From contig NZ_CP054213.1 in NCBI RefSeq assembly GCF_013285385.1, forward strand, positions 24,620 to 88,619: a stretch of 64,000 nucleotides of DNA, written 5' to 3'. The notes below the pieces were generated by a model, which saw only the letters and a program-made list of their open reading frames with translations, ran no database searches and was not told the origin of the DNA. Positions 40,910 to 49,328 of this stretch are shown here, piece by piece. Origin of the DNA: Paramixta manurensis. Its GTDB lineage: Bacteria > Pseudomonadota > Gammaproteobacteria > Enterobacterales > Enterobacteriaceae. The position numbers and the translations under genes are program-made. The stretch's first letter is position 1. Every line of letters starts with the position of its first letter.

Positions 40910-41464
40910 TCAGATAATGACTTTGCGGTTATACGTTGCTTTCCAGTCGGTGTACTCCGCGCATTCCCGCAGCGGTGTCAGGGCGGTGAGATTTTCGGCC
41001 AGCCCGTTCATAATCAGAACCCGCTCCACGGCGGCAAACCACTCTTCCTCTTTCCCGACCGGCAACCACAGGTTGCTGTTAACGCCGCTCAGCAGGGGAT
41101 GTGAGCAGAAATGAATCCCCCTGCCGCCCTGCTTTGTCACACAGCCCGTCACGATGACAGATGCCCGCACGGTTTCCGTCATGACGCTCCGCGCCAGCTT
41201 TTCTTCAACATCATTCCAGCACCACTCATCATCATCCGGTACCGGCAGTTCAAAGCAGCGCAGCGGATAGCCAGCCGCGCGGGCGACGTTACGCGCCAGA
41301 TCGATGACGGACGGGTCGCGACTGGCGCCATCGGCACAGGTGATAAAATCACCGTTGATGTAAAACGCCTCGTCGCCGTTATCGAGCGTGATGTGGCAGT
41401 ACGCGCCGAGCGCGCGGATGATGTCGGCCCGGGTAAGGGCGGCGGCGGGTTTATCGTTATTCAT
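40910..41464 (-). CDS. Unknown leading-region protein (184 residues)
   Basis: Starts MNNDKPAAALTRADIIRALGAYCHITLDNGDEAFY. It looks soluble, with two halves joined near residue 85 and several conserved-looking cysteine, tryptophan and acidic residues (PDDDEWCWNDVEEKL). Family not recognised. It lies between two other unknown genes on the same strand and is probably co-transcribed with them. Confidence 0.5.
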   Translation of the reverse strand: MNNDKPAAALTRADIIRALGAYCHITLDNGDEAFYINGDFITCADGASRDPSVIDLARNVARAAGYPLRCFELPVPDDDEWCWNDVEEKLARSVMTETVRASVIVTGCVTKQGGRGIHFCSHPLLSGVNSNLWLPVGKEEEWFAAVERVLIMNGLAENLTALTPLRECAEYTDWKATYNRKVII

Positions 41465-41516
41465 GGTTTTTTGTCCTCAGTCCGGTTAATGCCGCCCGCC
41501 GGGGCGGCAGGCAGCA

Positions 41517-41777
41517 TCAGGCGCAGGCCCGTTTCAGTTCCAGCGTGCGCAGCAGGTGATCCCATTCACTCCCCCGCATCGCGGGCACCCGAACGCGCTG
41601 ATTTCGCTTGCAGCAGCGGGCGATATTACGGCCCCGCGCGCGCTGCGCCGGGTCAATATCGCGGGCGGAAATGACACCACGCTGAACGCGAACCTGGTGT
41701 TTAACCGGCGCGTTTTCTTCCGTCAGGCGCTTTACATAGCTGTCCGTGTTTGTGATGATTGAAACTTCAGTAGTCAT
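41517..41777 (-). CDS. Unknown small basic leading-region protein
   Basis: 86 residues, very basic in the middle (DIDPAQRARGRNIARCCKRNQRVRVPAMRGSEWDH). It starts MTTEVSIITNTDSYVKRLTEENAP. It could bind nucleic acid, but no known fold was recognised. It lies between fusion protein 3 and the 184-residue gene, with the same orientation. Confidence 0.45.
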   Translation of the reverse strand: MTTEVSIITNTDSYVKRLTEENAPVKHQVRVQRGVISARDIDPAQRARGRNIARCCKRNQRVRVPAMRGSEWDHLLRTLELKRACA

Positions 41778-41864
41778 GGCGTGAACTCCATCTGATTATT
41801 GAAAGCCGGTTTATTCGTCGAAGAGCTAAACCGGCGGGAAGAAGCAGGGGCAACCCTGCTTTTT

Positions 41865-42293
41865 TCATCTCTGGTAAAGCCCGAATGCCTCCTTAACGCA
41901 CGTCATAATCTGCGCGTGTGTTCTGTGTGTGTAATCCCGCAGCCGGAAGTAACGCACACCGATACGGGCGTAAATTTCCGTCACGCTGCCGCAGTACATT
42001 TCTGCCATCATGAAGGTTTCACACTCCCCGTTTTCGCTGGATGACCAGTTAAGCGGGTACATTTCCCCTAATGCCTCATGAAAGCGGTAAACATCGATTT
42101 CCGAAGGGGCTTTTACTGCTGCCGCTTCGCGGCCCTGCCAGTATGCCTGCTCCCCTTCTGCGTCTGACTGTTGATGCAGCGGGATAAAAGAGAGATACAC
42201 CGTTTCTCCCGGCGCGGAGCTCAGACCGTGTTTTTCCCATGTTTTGGGAGATTCTGGCGTGGCGGTGTTGACGTTGACGTTCTGTGGGTTCAT
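41865..42293 (-). CDS. Leader-fusion protein 3 (shared N-terminus, unique body)
   Basis: 142 residues from the ATG at 42293. The first 18 residues are the shared leader; the rest is unique: WEKHGLSSAPGETVYLSFIPLHQQSD, then IDVYRFHEALGEMYPLNWSSSENGECETFMMAEMYCGSVTEIYARIG, ending CVKEAFGLYQR. The body reads like a compact soluble domain; family not recognised. The ribosome site is inside module R3. Confidence 0.65.
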   Translation of the reverse strand: MNPQNVNVNTATPESPKTWEKHGLSSAPGETVYLSFIPLHQQSDAEGEQAYWQGREAAAVKAPSEIDVYRFHEALGEMYPLNWSSSENGECETFMMAEMYCGSVTEIYARIGVRYFRLRDYTHRTHAQIMTCVKEAFGLYQR

Positions 42294-42766
42294 GGCACTT
42301 CTCCTGTTGCGGGTTACATTCATGTTTCGGTCGATCCAGTCGCGGCGAAGGGCAAAGTAGCACCGGCAGTGAACGGAGAAAGGGAGCCCCCGCAAGCCGC
42401 AGCGCAAGCGAGCGTAGCGAGTGCGAACGGGTGAGGAGGCAGCGAAGCGGTGCCCTTTCGGGAGTGAATCTGACTGTGCTACGACCAGCCCTCCGCGAAC
42501 GGGCGACCGGAATATGCTCTCCGGACGGGCAGGCGGGCAGGAACGCACCCGACACGGCGGAACGCCGGGGCGCCTTTAAAGGGCGCGAACGCGCCCGGTG
42601 AACGCACCGGCGACAGCCGGTTGCAGCCGTTGACCTCAGACATCAGACCCTAGCCGGAGGCCCGGAACCCGCAGGGTTACGGCGGAGACTGGCGGCGGTT
42701 TACCGCCGCCCTGGCGGAGTGGGGCTCGACGACCCGGCCGGCACGGACGGGGAGCCGAAGGGGGCC
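42236..42766 (-). repeat. Leading-region module R3
   Basis: About 530 bases nearly identical to R1 and R2 up to GGGAGCCGAAGGGGGCC, after which it diverges for about 110 bases. The CCGGTGCGTCAGCACCGG hairpin then returns at 42882, marking the same outer boundary as R1 and R2. It fills most of 42294-42925, which has no other gene. The divergent piece may be a replaced promoter end. Confidence 0.85.
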
Positions 42767-42881
42767 CACGCTGTTGCTGTTAAAACGTATTTTTAAGCGG
42801 TGGACAGTCAGAACCGACAGGAAAAAAGCGGGAGCTGCATCAGATGTGAAGAGGGTCGCCATACGCATCCGGGCGCAGAGG

Positions 42882-42906
42882 ACCGGTGCGTCAGCACCGG
42901 TTTTTT
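42882..42906 (+). terminator. Hairpin with T-run at the outer end of R3
   Basis: ACCGGTGC-GTCA-GCACCGGT is followed by TTTTT on the plus strand. R1 and R2 carry the same hairpin core without the T-run. No plus-strand gene is seen before it. It may act as a structured DNA element and not a terminator. Confidence 0.4.
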
Positions 42907-42925
42907 AACGGCAGGGCGGCGAAGT

Positions 42926-43312
42926 TTATGCCTGCACGCGCGCCCGGATGCGATATAGCGTAACAGCCACGATGCCCGTACCCGTTATCATGGACAAAAG
43001 AGGTATTAGCCAGCCGTGGGAGGCAGAGTAAAGCATGACAGCGCTTTCCGGTGCGCCCGCAGCCGGGTCAGCGAGCAGGTTCATTACGCCCCACGCGCAC
43101 AGCAATACGCCGGCGGCCAGCACAAGAAGTTTAATCACTATCCAGTCACCTGCCGGCTCCGGATGCTCTGAGGCCAGCAGGCGCGCCAGCACGAAACACA
43201 TCGCATAGCCACACCAGTATGTCAGGCTGCTTATCTCGCCCGACACAACAAACCGGAAGGCCAGCGCATAACCCAGGCTCAACAGTGAACCCAGCATTAA
43301 AAAACTCATCAT
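42926..43312 (-). CDS. Four-helix membrane protein of unknown function
   Basis: 128 residues with hydrophobic segments near 2-20, 28-46, 60-82 and 95-118. It begins MMSFLMLGSLLSLGYALAF and ends YRIRARVQA. Family not recognised. It stands between the XRE fragment downstream of psiA and module R3, on the leading-gene strand. Confidence 0.5.
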   Translation of the reverse strand: MMSFLMLGSLLSLGYALAFRFVVSGEISSLTYWCGYAMCFVLARLLASEHPEPAGDWIVIKLLVLAAGVLLCAWGVMNLLADPAAGAPESAVMLYSASHGWLIPLLSMITGTGIVAVTLYRIRARVQA

Positions 43313-43372
43313 CGTCTCCTCACGGGCCGCGCGGTCAGTCAGCGCGGTAAGGGGATAGCATATGGATCTTCC

Positions 43373-43505
43373 TTACAGCTGCGCAAGCGTCCGCAGCGTG
43401 TCCGGGTTTTGCTGAACCATGCGTATCAGCAGGACGGCCTGAGCGTTAGGCTTAGCTCTGCCCAACTCCCAGTCTGTCCGGCAGCTGTGTAGATGGCGTT
43501 TCAGG
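43373..43505 (-). pseudogene. C-terminal fragment of an XRE/NadS-like antitoxin
   Basis: A reading frame ending at 43373 gives TDWELGRAKPNAQAVLLIRMVQQ and NPDTLRTLAQL. This is typical of the end of HTH antitoxins of the HigA2/NadS type, in which W-E-x-G-R-x-x-P follows the recognition helix. The frame has no usable start and meets a stop codon about 33 bases further upstream, near the psiA stop, so the helix-turn-helix itself is lost. I read it as the relic of a deleted toxin-antitoxin pair. Confidence 0.6.
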
Positions 43506-43514
43506 GGGTTATTT

Positions 43515-44246
43515 TCATGCGGCCCGCTCCGTTAATTTGTTGGGAATAAGCCATACATTCATGGCCTGTTCAGCCGGGCCCGATGCCCGGGCCATTTCAC
43601 GAATCTCCGCTTCGAGATGCCAGGACGGCGCATCCGTCCGGAACTGCCAGCGCTCAAGCTGGCGGAGTGACGGAAACCGCGTCGTCCAGCTCCACATCAT
43701 GCGATCCAGGTCATGGTCATGAATGTCCAGCTGCGACCAGTGCGCGTACCACGCGCGCAGCGTCGACGGCGTCTGAAAAGCCAGATCAATTTCCGCCCGC
43801 GCCACGAGGTTCTGATAGCGGGCCGTCGCCTGGCTGTCCTCCCGCCGGCTCTGGCGGGCGAACTGCTCCGCAGAGAGTCCGCTGCGCCGCCGGTCGCGTT
43901 CGCGACGGGAAAACAGCACGTCAGGGAAAATGTCGCCGGTCAGCGTGTCCGGCAGCGGCAGCGGGCAGACGCGCCCGCGCGAGCTCAGGAAGACATCGAT
44001 GCTGCGTTCCCATTCATCCAGCGTGCCGTGGCGATCAGGCCGCGCGTACCGGTAACCGGTCATCCGTTCGATGTTTTTCCAGCAAACCTTGCCCTTTCCG
44101 GTCAGGAACCGGAAGAAGGCGCGGGCATAGGGGGCCGTTCCCCAGCCGGGTTGCGTGGCCCGCTTCTGTTCGACGAAGACGATGGCGCGGACCGCCGCCA
44201 GGCGTTCGGGCCGCAGCGGCACGAGCGCACGCTCATTCGGGATCAT
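43515..44246 (-). CDS. psiA: PsiA, plasmid SOS inhibition protein A
   Basis: From the ATG at 44246 (MIPNERALVPLRPERLAAVRAI), 243 residues, the usual length. Matches to F PsiA include PYARAFFRFLTG, IDVFLSSRGRVCPLPLPD, RYQNLVARAEIDLAFQTPSTLRAWYAHWS and FPSLRQLERWQWR-type positions. Its exact role is unclear; it always follows psiB. The ATG overlaps the psiB stop (ATGA). The longer frame upstream is rejected because it lies inside psiB. Confidence 0.93.
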   Translation of the reverse strand: MIPNERALVPLRPERLAAVRAIVFVEQKRATQPGWGTAPYARAFFRFLTGKGKVCWKNIERMTGYRYARPDRHGTLDEWERSIDVFLSSRGRVCPLPLPDTLTGDIFPDVLFSRRERDRRRSGLSAEQFARQSRREDSQATARYQNLVARAEIDLAFQTPSTLRAWYAHWSQLDIHDHDLDRMMWSWTTRFPSLRQLERWQFRTDAPSWHLEAEIREMARASGPAEQAMNVWLIPNKLTERAA

Positions 44247-44680
44247 AAAGAGCCCTCCATCGCCAGCGTGCCGGTGATGGCGCTGAAGCCGTAGCCGTCC
44301 GCGTCCAGGCGGGCGGCGAGGCTGAGCGTGTGGCTGATGCGCGCCGGGCTGAACGCGTCTGACGTCATCATGAGCGAGACGGTCGTGGCGTTCTGCACGA
44401 TAAAGACCAGCATCCAGACCGGGCTGAGTTCGCCCGGACTGCACAGCGAAATGCAGAAATTGCCGTGCGGTGGCGTAAAACGGCACTGGACGGGGAACAG
44501 GCCGCCAAATTCGCTGCGGTACTCGCCGTTGACGTCCCAGCCGGCGGGGATGTCGATTTCACGCATGACGGCGTGTGTCAGCAGGCGGCGAAACTCCTCG
44601 CCGCACGCGCGGTAATCTTCATATTCGCCGGTGCTCATGGTGTTCAGCATGCCGGCAGTAATCACGGGTTGTTTATGCAT
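44243..44680 (-). CDS. psiB: PsiB, inhibitor of RecA and SOS induction
   Basis: 145 residues (F PsiB 144). The conserved run EYEDYRACGEEFRRLLTHAVMREIDIPAGW, then NGEYRSEFGGLFPVQCRFTPPH, identifies it. PsiB binds RecA and prevents SOS induction while single-stranded plasmid DNA enters. It is upstream of psiA and downstream of ssb on the same strand, the standard leading-region order. Confidence 0.95.
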   Translation of the reverse strand: MHKQPVITAGMLNTMSTGEYEDYRACGEEFRRLLTHAVMREIDIPAGWDVNGEYRSEFGGLFPVQCRFTPPHGNFCISLCSPGELSPVWMLVFIVQNATTVSLMMTSDAFSPARISHTLSLAARLDADGYGFSAITGTLAMEGSL

Positions 44681-44715
44681 GTTCTGTTACCGCCCCTCAC
44701 GGGGCGGCCTCCGTA

Positions 44716-44997
44716 TCAGGCGGCGACAGCCGGGCCGGTGGGTTCGTTATCGTCTTCTGCCGCCGGCTGCGCGGCTGCGGTCATCCAGCCGGGCACCCAG
44801 CGGGTGCCGGCAATCAGCTCTGCGGCGCGCACCGAGGCCGCGCCCTTTTTCATCGCGCTGACGGCGGGAACCGCGTCGGCGTGACCGGCTTCAGTCAGCG
44901 CGGCGGCGACGGCCTTAGTGGCGGCACGCGCTTTCGGCGCGCCGGCAGTATTCTTTGGTTTTTTTGCCGCGTTTGCGGCAGACTCTGTTACTGACAT
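44716..44997 (-). CDS. Unknown alanine/lysine-rich small protein
   Basis: 93 residues, low complexity: MSVTESAANAAKKPKNTAGAPKARAATKAV, then a short ordered-looking piece (RAAELIAGTRWVPGWM) and an acidic tail. It lies between psiB and the DUF905 gene. The basic N-terminal half suggests nucleic-acid contact, but no family is recognised. Confidence 0.5.
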   Translation of the reverse strand: MSVTESAANAAKKPKNTAGAPKARAATKAVAAALTEAGHADAVPAVSAMKKGAASVRAAELIAGTRWVPGWMTAAAQPAAEDDNEPTGPAVAA

Positions 44998-45062
44998 CGT
45001 TAATACCTCGCTGTGTTGATGGTTGTCATGCCTGACGGAGTGGCTTCTCCGTCAGGCGCCTG

Positions 45063-45296
45063 TTACGGCTTTCTGATGCCGTACGTTTTCAGGTTGCGGT
45101 TCATCCAGTAACCGCCTTCGTGGTCAAAGTTGTAACAGCCCCATATAAAACGCCCCTGGCGGTCACGAATGACCAGGCGGAAATGGGTGATCATTTCGTT
45201 CTCAATCGTCACGTTGGCGTACGCCTTCGCGACGGCTTCCGCTTCCTGGTACGTAAACGTACCGTCAGGTAATACCGGTGCCGGAGATTCATTCAT
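45063..45296 (-). CDS. DUF905 family protein
   Basis: From the ATG at 45296, 77 residues: MNESPAPVLPDGTFTYQEAEAVAKAYANVTIENEMITHFRLVIRD, then WGCYNFDHEGGYWMNRNLKTYGIRK. The pattern, including the ending YGIRK, is typical of the small YkfF/DUF905 family, common next to ssb on F-like plasmids. Function unknown. The upstream in-frame extension runs into ssb and is rejected. Confidence 0.85.
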   Translation of the reverse strand: MNESPAPVLPDGTFTYQEAEAVAKAYANVTIENEMITHFRLVIRDRQGRFIWGCYNFDHEGGYWMNRNLKTYGIRKP

Positions 45297-45345
45297 GGTG
45301 CAGATTCCTGTGGTGGTGCCCTGCCGTGGCAGGGCGAAGTAAGGG

Positions 45346-45879
45346 CTAAAACGGGATCCCGTCATCGTCAAAATTCATCGGCGGATAGTCCGCCGGCGGC
45401 GGCTCCTGCGACGTCTGCGCGCCGGCCTTAGCGGCGCGGCCCCTGCCTTTTCCGCCCTTCGGCGCCTGCGCGTCAGGCTGCGCTGCAGGTGCCTGACCGC
45501 CGTGCTGCGGCTCCTGCGGTGCGCCCTCGCGGCGACCGCCCAGCATCTGCATGGCCCCGCCCGGACCGACCACAATTTCGGTGGTGTAGCGGTCCTGACC
45601 GCTCTGGTCCTGCCACTTCCGCGTCTGAAGCGCGCCCTCGACGTAGATCTGCGTCCCCTTGCGCAGGTACTCCCCCGCCACTTCCGCCAGTTTTCCGAAC
45701 AGCACCACCCGGTGCCACTCGGTTTTCTCGCGGGTTTCGCCGGTCTGCTTATCGCGCCAGCTCTCGGACGTCGCCAGCGTGATGTTCGCCACCGCGCCGC
45801 CGTTCGGCATGTAGCGGATCTCCGGGTCCTGGCCCAGGTTGCCCACAAGAATGACTTTATTAACGCCTCTGCTCGCCAT
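45346..45879 (-). CDS. ssb: Plasmid single-stranded DNA-binding protein
   Basis: From the ATG at 45879 (MASRGVNKVILVGNLGQDPEIRYMPNGG), 177 residues (F Ssb 178). An OB-fold occupies 1-110; a Gly/Gln/Pro-rich linker follows, and the acidic tip DDDGIPF recruits partner proteins. It coats incoming single-stranded plasmid DNA and can replace host SSB. It heads the ssb-DUF905-psiB-psiA run. The 784-base gap before it holds a long GC-rich hairpin island. Confidence 0.96.
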   Translation of the reverse strand: MASRGVNKVILVGNLGQDPEIRYMPNGGAVANITLATSESWRDKQTGETREKTEWHRVVLFGKLAEVAGEYLRKGTQIYVEGALQTRKWQDQSGQDRYTTEIVVGPGGAMQMLGGRREGAPQEPQHGGQAPAAQPDAQAPKGGKGRGRAAKAGAQTSQEPPPADYPPMNFDDDGIPF

Positions 45880-46663
45880 GATGAATCTCCTTAAATCGCC
45901 TGTTTTTGCCTTTAAAAAACCGTCACCCGTTGAGTTGTCGGGGCCGCGGTTTTGACGTGTTGCGGGGACCTGCTGCACGCTCCCGCTGGTTGAAACCTTC
46001 ACCCGTTTGAGAGCCGTACGCCGCAGGAGGCGTAAACGGGCACGGCCCGGTGCGGCTGTCCGGGGGTGAGCGGGAAAATTTTTCCGGTCTAATGAAATGG
46101 CCGGAAAAAATTTATTGCGAAAGGCCCTGGCCGTCCCCTGGACTGCAAGACGGGTTGTGGCTGTATCAGCCCCGGCGAACGGACTCAGACGGGTGAAAAA
46201 CCGGCTAACGGGAGAGCAGGGATCCGGCGCAACGCCGGGACGCGCGGGCGCGAAACGGCGTTGCCCCTCAGAGCGGCGGCGGCTTTATGGCCGGCGCGGT
46301 GAAAGCGCCAGCCCACGGCTGGCTGCGCGGGGTTGCGTCAGTGATGGAAACCCGGCCCGGAACGGGCCAGGGCAGAGACGGCCTGCCGGCTCGGTGCGCA
46401 GCATGACAGCGCGCCCGGACGCCCGGTCCCCCCTGCCCGTCTTGCTGCATTCCGCCTGCATTACCGGGAAAGCCCTGAAACCGGCAATCCGCCGGTACAG
46501 CATCACTACGCAGGATGGCAGGACGAACAGACACCGGGCAGGCACACGAACGCGGCGGGAGGCGGGCCGCGCGTCAGCGTGGCCCTTCCCTGCGCCGCAG
46601 GCGCGCGGGGTTTACGCCAGGTCCAGGCAGGGGCGCGGCGGCTCACCCCTGCCCGGACGCATA
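45880..46663 (-). promoter_or_regulatory. Gene-free island upstream of ssb, with repeat A (46269-46540)
   Basis: 784 bases with no credible gene and many inverted repeats, for example CCGTTTACGCCTCCTGCGGC near 46020, and GGAAAATTTTTCC near 46072. Repeat A is about 270 bases and is closely repeated as B at 48908-49177. F carries an Frpo/ssi single-strand promoter in the same place before ssb. A similar role is likely but inferred. Confidence 0.7.
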
Positions 46664-47227
46664 TCAGCCCGCGATGGCCAGAACCGCTGTCGCCACGTCC
46701 GTATAGGCAAACGTGCCGCGCGGTAACGGCTCCCACACCTCCGCCAGGGGCTGAAGCGTGGCCCGCTGGCGTGGCCCGTCCGGGCAAACGGCAACCAGCA
46801 TGCCGCCCGGCGCCAGCAGCGTCAGCGCATGGCGAATGTGCTTCATGTCCAGCCCGTGTCGAAACGGGGGATTCATAAGAATTTTGCTGTAGCGCCGCGC
46901 CGGGGTGAACGCAGCAAAGTCACCGCAGGTGACCCGCACCCCGTCAAAGGTTTGCGTCAGGTGCTGCGCCAGCCGGTAATCCAGCTCAACCGCCTCGCAT
47001 TCCGCGCCCGGCGCCACGTCCCGGACGGCGCGCAGGATAGCGCCGGTACCGGCGCTGGGCTCCAGGACGGTGTCGCCGTCACGCATCCCGGCAAGCATCA
47101 CCAGCCGGGCACAGACGGGATCGGGCGTGACAAAAAGCTGTGAGGCCACAGACACCTCCGCCACCGGGGTGCGCGCCGCCATTCTGGCGCGCATGTTTTC
47201 AATGCGCTGTTTCAGTTCACCGTGCAT
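46664..47227 (-). CDS. SAM-dependent methyltransferase, N6-adenine type
   Basis: 187 residues. The SAM-binding motif I is VLEPSAGTGAILRAV (about 54-68), and the catalytic motif IV is MNPPF (about 116-120), typical of amino-methyltransferases. There is no obvious target-recognition domain, so specificity is unclear. Leading-region methylases are thought to protect incoming DNA from restriction. It lies between ssb and the DUF3560 gene. Confidence 0.85.
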   Translation of the reverse strand: MHGELKQRIENMRARMAARTPVAEVSVASQLFVTPDPVCARLVMLAGMRDGDTVLEPSAGTGAILRAVRDVAPGAECEAVELDYRLAQHLTQTFDGVRVTCGDFAAFTPARRYSKILMNPPFRHGLDMKHIRHALTLLAPGGMLVAVCPDGPRQRATLQPLAEVWEPLPRGTFAYTDVATAVLAIAG

Positions 47228-47274
47228 TATTTCGTCCTTTCAGGGTTCCCCCGGATACCTCCGGGGGAAGCGGG

Positions 47275-48660
47275 TTATTTAGCGGGGATGGCGACCGTTT
47301 TCATGTCGCTGATATAGACGTTAACGAGGCTGTAGCCGCTATCCATCACGCGGCGGAAGCGGTAAGCGCCGTGCGCTTCCGTGGCCGCCACGCCGCGCAC
47401 CGCCTTATAATCCGCGTGCGTTTTTGCCCATTCGGCTTTTGTCATGCTCAGAAAATCCTCGCCCGGATAGTTGACGATCGGCGGACGCTTTGCCGCCGCG
47501 AGGGCAGCCTGTGCCTCACCGGCCTCCGGAGCCGAATAATCCGTGATGCGGTCAACGGTAAGATTCATCGTGCCGGCGAGACGCATAAAGCTGTAGTGCG
47601 GCGTCACAACGGAACTGACCTCGCCCCGGCTTTTGTTAATGCGGATGATTTTCAGCCATTCGCCCCGGCTCTGAACCAGCCCGCCCGGCTGAAATTCCTG
47701 CGTACGGGTTACCACGCCGCCGGATTCGTCCAGCATGGCGCGCTCATAGCGCAGGCGGTTGCGGTAGTGCGTCGCCCAGCGCTGATAATGGCGGATGGTG
47801 CGCTCATGGGCCGGTACGGCAATATCGCGCGCCTGTTCCGCCGTGATGATTTCATCAGCCAGCGCGGAGTAAAGGCTCATGCTGCCCTCATACTGGCTTT
47901 TTTCCGGCGCGCGCGGGTACTTCTCCAGGGGGAACCGGCAGGAAAGATGATCATAATTGCTGATGGCGAGCGCCATCGCGCCATTGAGCTTTTCGGAGCG
48001 CCAGAGTTTGATAAACTTCTCAGCCTCAGCCATTTCCTTCTCGGCCTTGCGTAAATCCGCCTCAATTTTTTTGATCCGGCGGTAGCGCACGTCGGCGCGC
48101 TCCTTGTATTTTGCGTGTCGCAGCGAGGCGGCGGCGCGCTCTTCCCAGTATTCCGCCCGCTCAAACAGCATCACGGCGCGCTCCATCCCGCGCTCAATTT
48201 TTGCCGCATCGCGGCGCGCGCGGCGCTCGCTGTGGTGGCCAACCAGAATGGGCTGCCCGGCCGGGATCGCCGACGCCATCGCGTCAACGGCGGCCAGCGT
48301 CTGCTCTGATTCGGCGGCGCGTTTTTCGCTGTAGCCGCTGAAACGGTCCGCGCGGACTTCCTGGCGCTCAAAGAGGGTGCCGTCGTCATCTCCAATCTCG
48401 CCGGCGAGCGAAATCAGCACATCCTCCCGGTACGGCGCCCAGGCCGGGGCCACAAAACATTCCTGTTTCGGCGCCCACTTAAACCCGGCAGCGCTAACGC
48501 GGCTGTAGGTTTCCTCGTCCAGGCGGAACTGCGCATACAGGCGCAGCTTGTTGTCATCCGGGGAATAGGTCGCCCGGTATGCCTGCCCTTCCTGGACGTG
48601 GTTTTCAGATGATGCATTTGTAGGCTTCGTTGTCGCGCCCTGGACGTTGTGTAGTGACAT
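47275..48660 (-). CDS. DUF3560 family protein
   Basis: 461 residues. The opening YRATYSPDDNKLRLYAQFRLDEETYSRVSAAGFKWAPKQECFVAPAW is the family signature. A middle coiled-coil (about 150-230, RRARRDAAKIERGMERAVMLFERAEYWEERA) and a long C-terminal domain follow. It is common in plasmid leading regions; function unknown. GAGA-type ribosome site before the ATG at 48660. Repeat B lies upstream. Confidence 0.85.
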   Translation of the reverse strand: MSLHNVQGATTKPTNASSENHVQEGQAYRATYSPDDNKLRLYAQFRLDEETYSRVSAAGFKWAPKQECFVAPAWAPYREDVLISLAGEIGDDDGTLFERQEVRADRFSGYSEKRAAESEQTLAAVDAMASAIPAGQPILVGHHSERRARRDAAKIERGMERAVMLFERAEYWEERAAASLRHAKYKERADVRYRRIKKIEADLRKAEKEMAEAEKFIKLWRSEKLNGAMALAISNYDHLSCRFPLEKYPRAPEKSQYEGSMSLYSALADEIITAEQARDIAVPAHERTIRHYQRWATHYRNRLRYERAMLDESGGVVTRTQEFQPGGLVQSRGEWLKIIRINKSRGEVSSVVTPHYSFMRLAGTMNLTVDRITDYSAPEAGEAQAALAAAKRPPIVNYPGEDFLSMTKAEWAKTHADYKAVRGVAATEAHGAYRFRRVMDSGYSLVNVYISDMKTVAIPAK

Positions 48661-49328
48661 GTTTCAGTTCTCCTTATGGGGTTGAAGATGCATTTGTGAG
48701 TATTCGTCGTCGCACAAAGCACGGACCACGCCACGGAGCGCTGGCAAGGCCGCCGAAGGCGTGCATTTCAGCCTTGCCAGAAGGAGCGAGGGGGTGTGGT
48801 CTGCTGCACAGCGACGGTCAGAATTACGCACAAACGTTCCCCCCGGCGGGGATGAAACCTGTCACAGGGCGGAACGGCGGTGGCGCAGCGAAAGCCGTTC
48901 CGCTCCACAGAGCGCCGGCGGCTTTATGGCCGGCGTGGTGAAAGCGCCAGCGTAAGCTGGCTGCGGGGAGTTGCGTCAGTGATGGAAACCCGGCCCGGAA
49001 CGGGCCAGGGCAGAGACGGCCTGCCGGCTCGGTGCGCAGCATGACAGAGCGCCCGGACGCCCGGTCCCCCCTGCCCGTCTTGCTGCATTCCGCCGGCATT
49101 ACCGGGAAAACCCTGAAACCGGCAATTCACCGGTACTGCATCACTACGCAGGATGGCAGGACGAACAGGCACCGGGCCCTGTACTGCGTTTTGCTGATCG
49201 TTCATGCTTAAAAAACAGGCCAGCTCCCGGAAACGGATCAGAAAACCGCGCTACCCTGCCGGAAGCAGCCGGTAAATTAATATTAATGCTAACGTATGCA
49301 TACATTAGCTTTATTACGGAGATGCCGG
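48661..49328 (-). promoter_or_regulatory. Gene-free island upstream of the DUF3560 gene, with repeat B (48908-49177)
   Basis: 668 bases without a credible gene. Repeat B shares about 270 bases with repeat A before ssb, including GCGTCAGTGATGGAAACCC and CACTACGCAGGATGGCAGG, with scattered differences and matching stems. Left of the repeat the island also contains a GC-rich stretch from 48720. It sits before a leading gene in the same orientation as A. Confidence 0.7.
49288..49309. repeat. Near-perfect palindrome downstream of the 162-residue gene
   Basis: A 22-base palindrome centred on ATGCAT with one mismatched pair. The same core lies upstream of the gene at 49837-49868. It is about 20 bases past the stop codon. 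No T-run follows on the minus strand. Confidence 0.8.

Noticed and set aside
44246..44486. N-terminal extension of psiA
   Set aside because: It overlaps psiB in another frame. The family start MIPNERALVPL with the ATGA overlap is clear.
46097..46787. Open frames on both strands within the ssb-upstream island and repeat A
   Set aside because: Frames shift between repeat copies A and B, the products are arginine/proline-rich, and the shared parts follow stems rather than codons.
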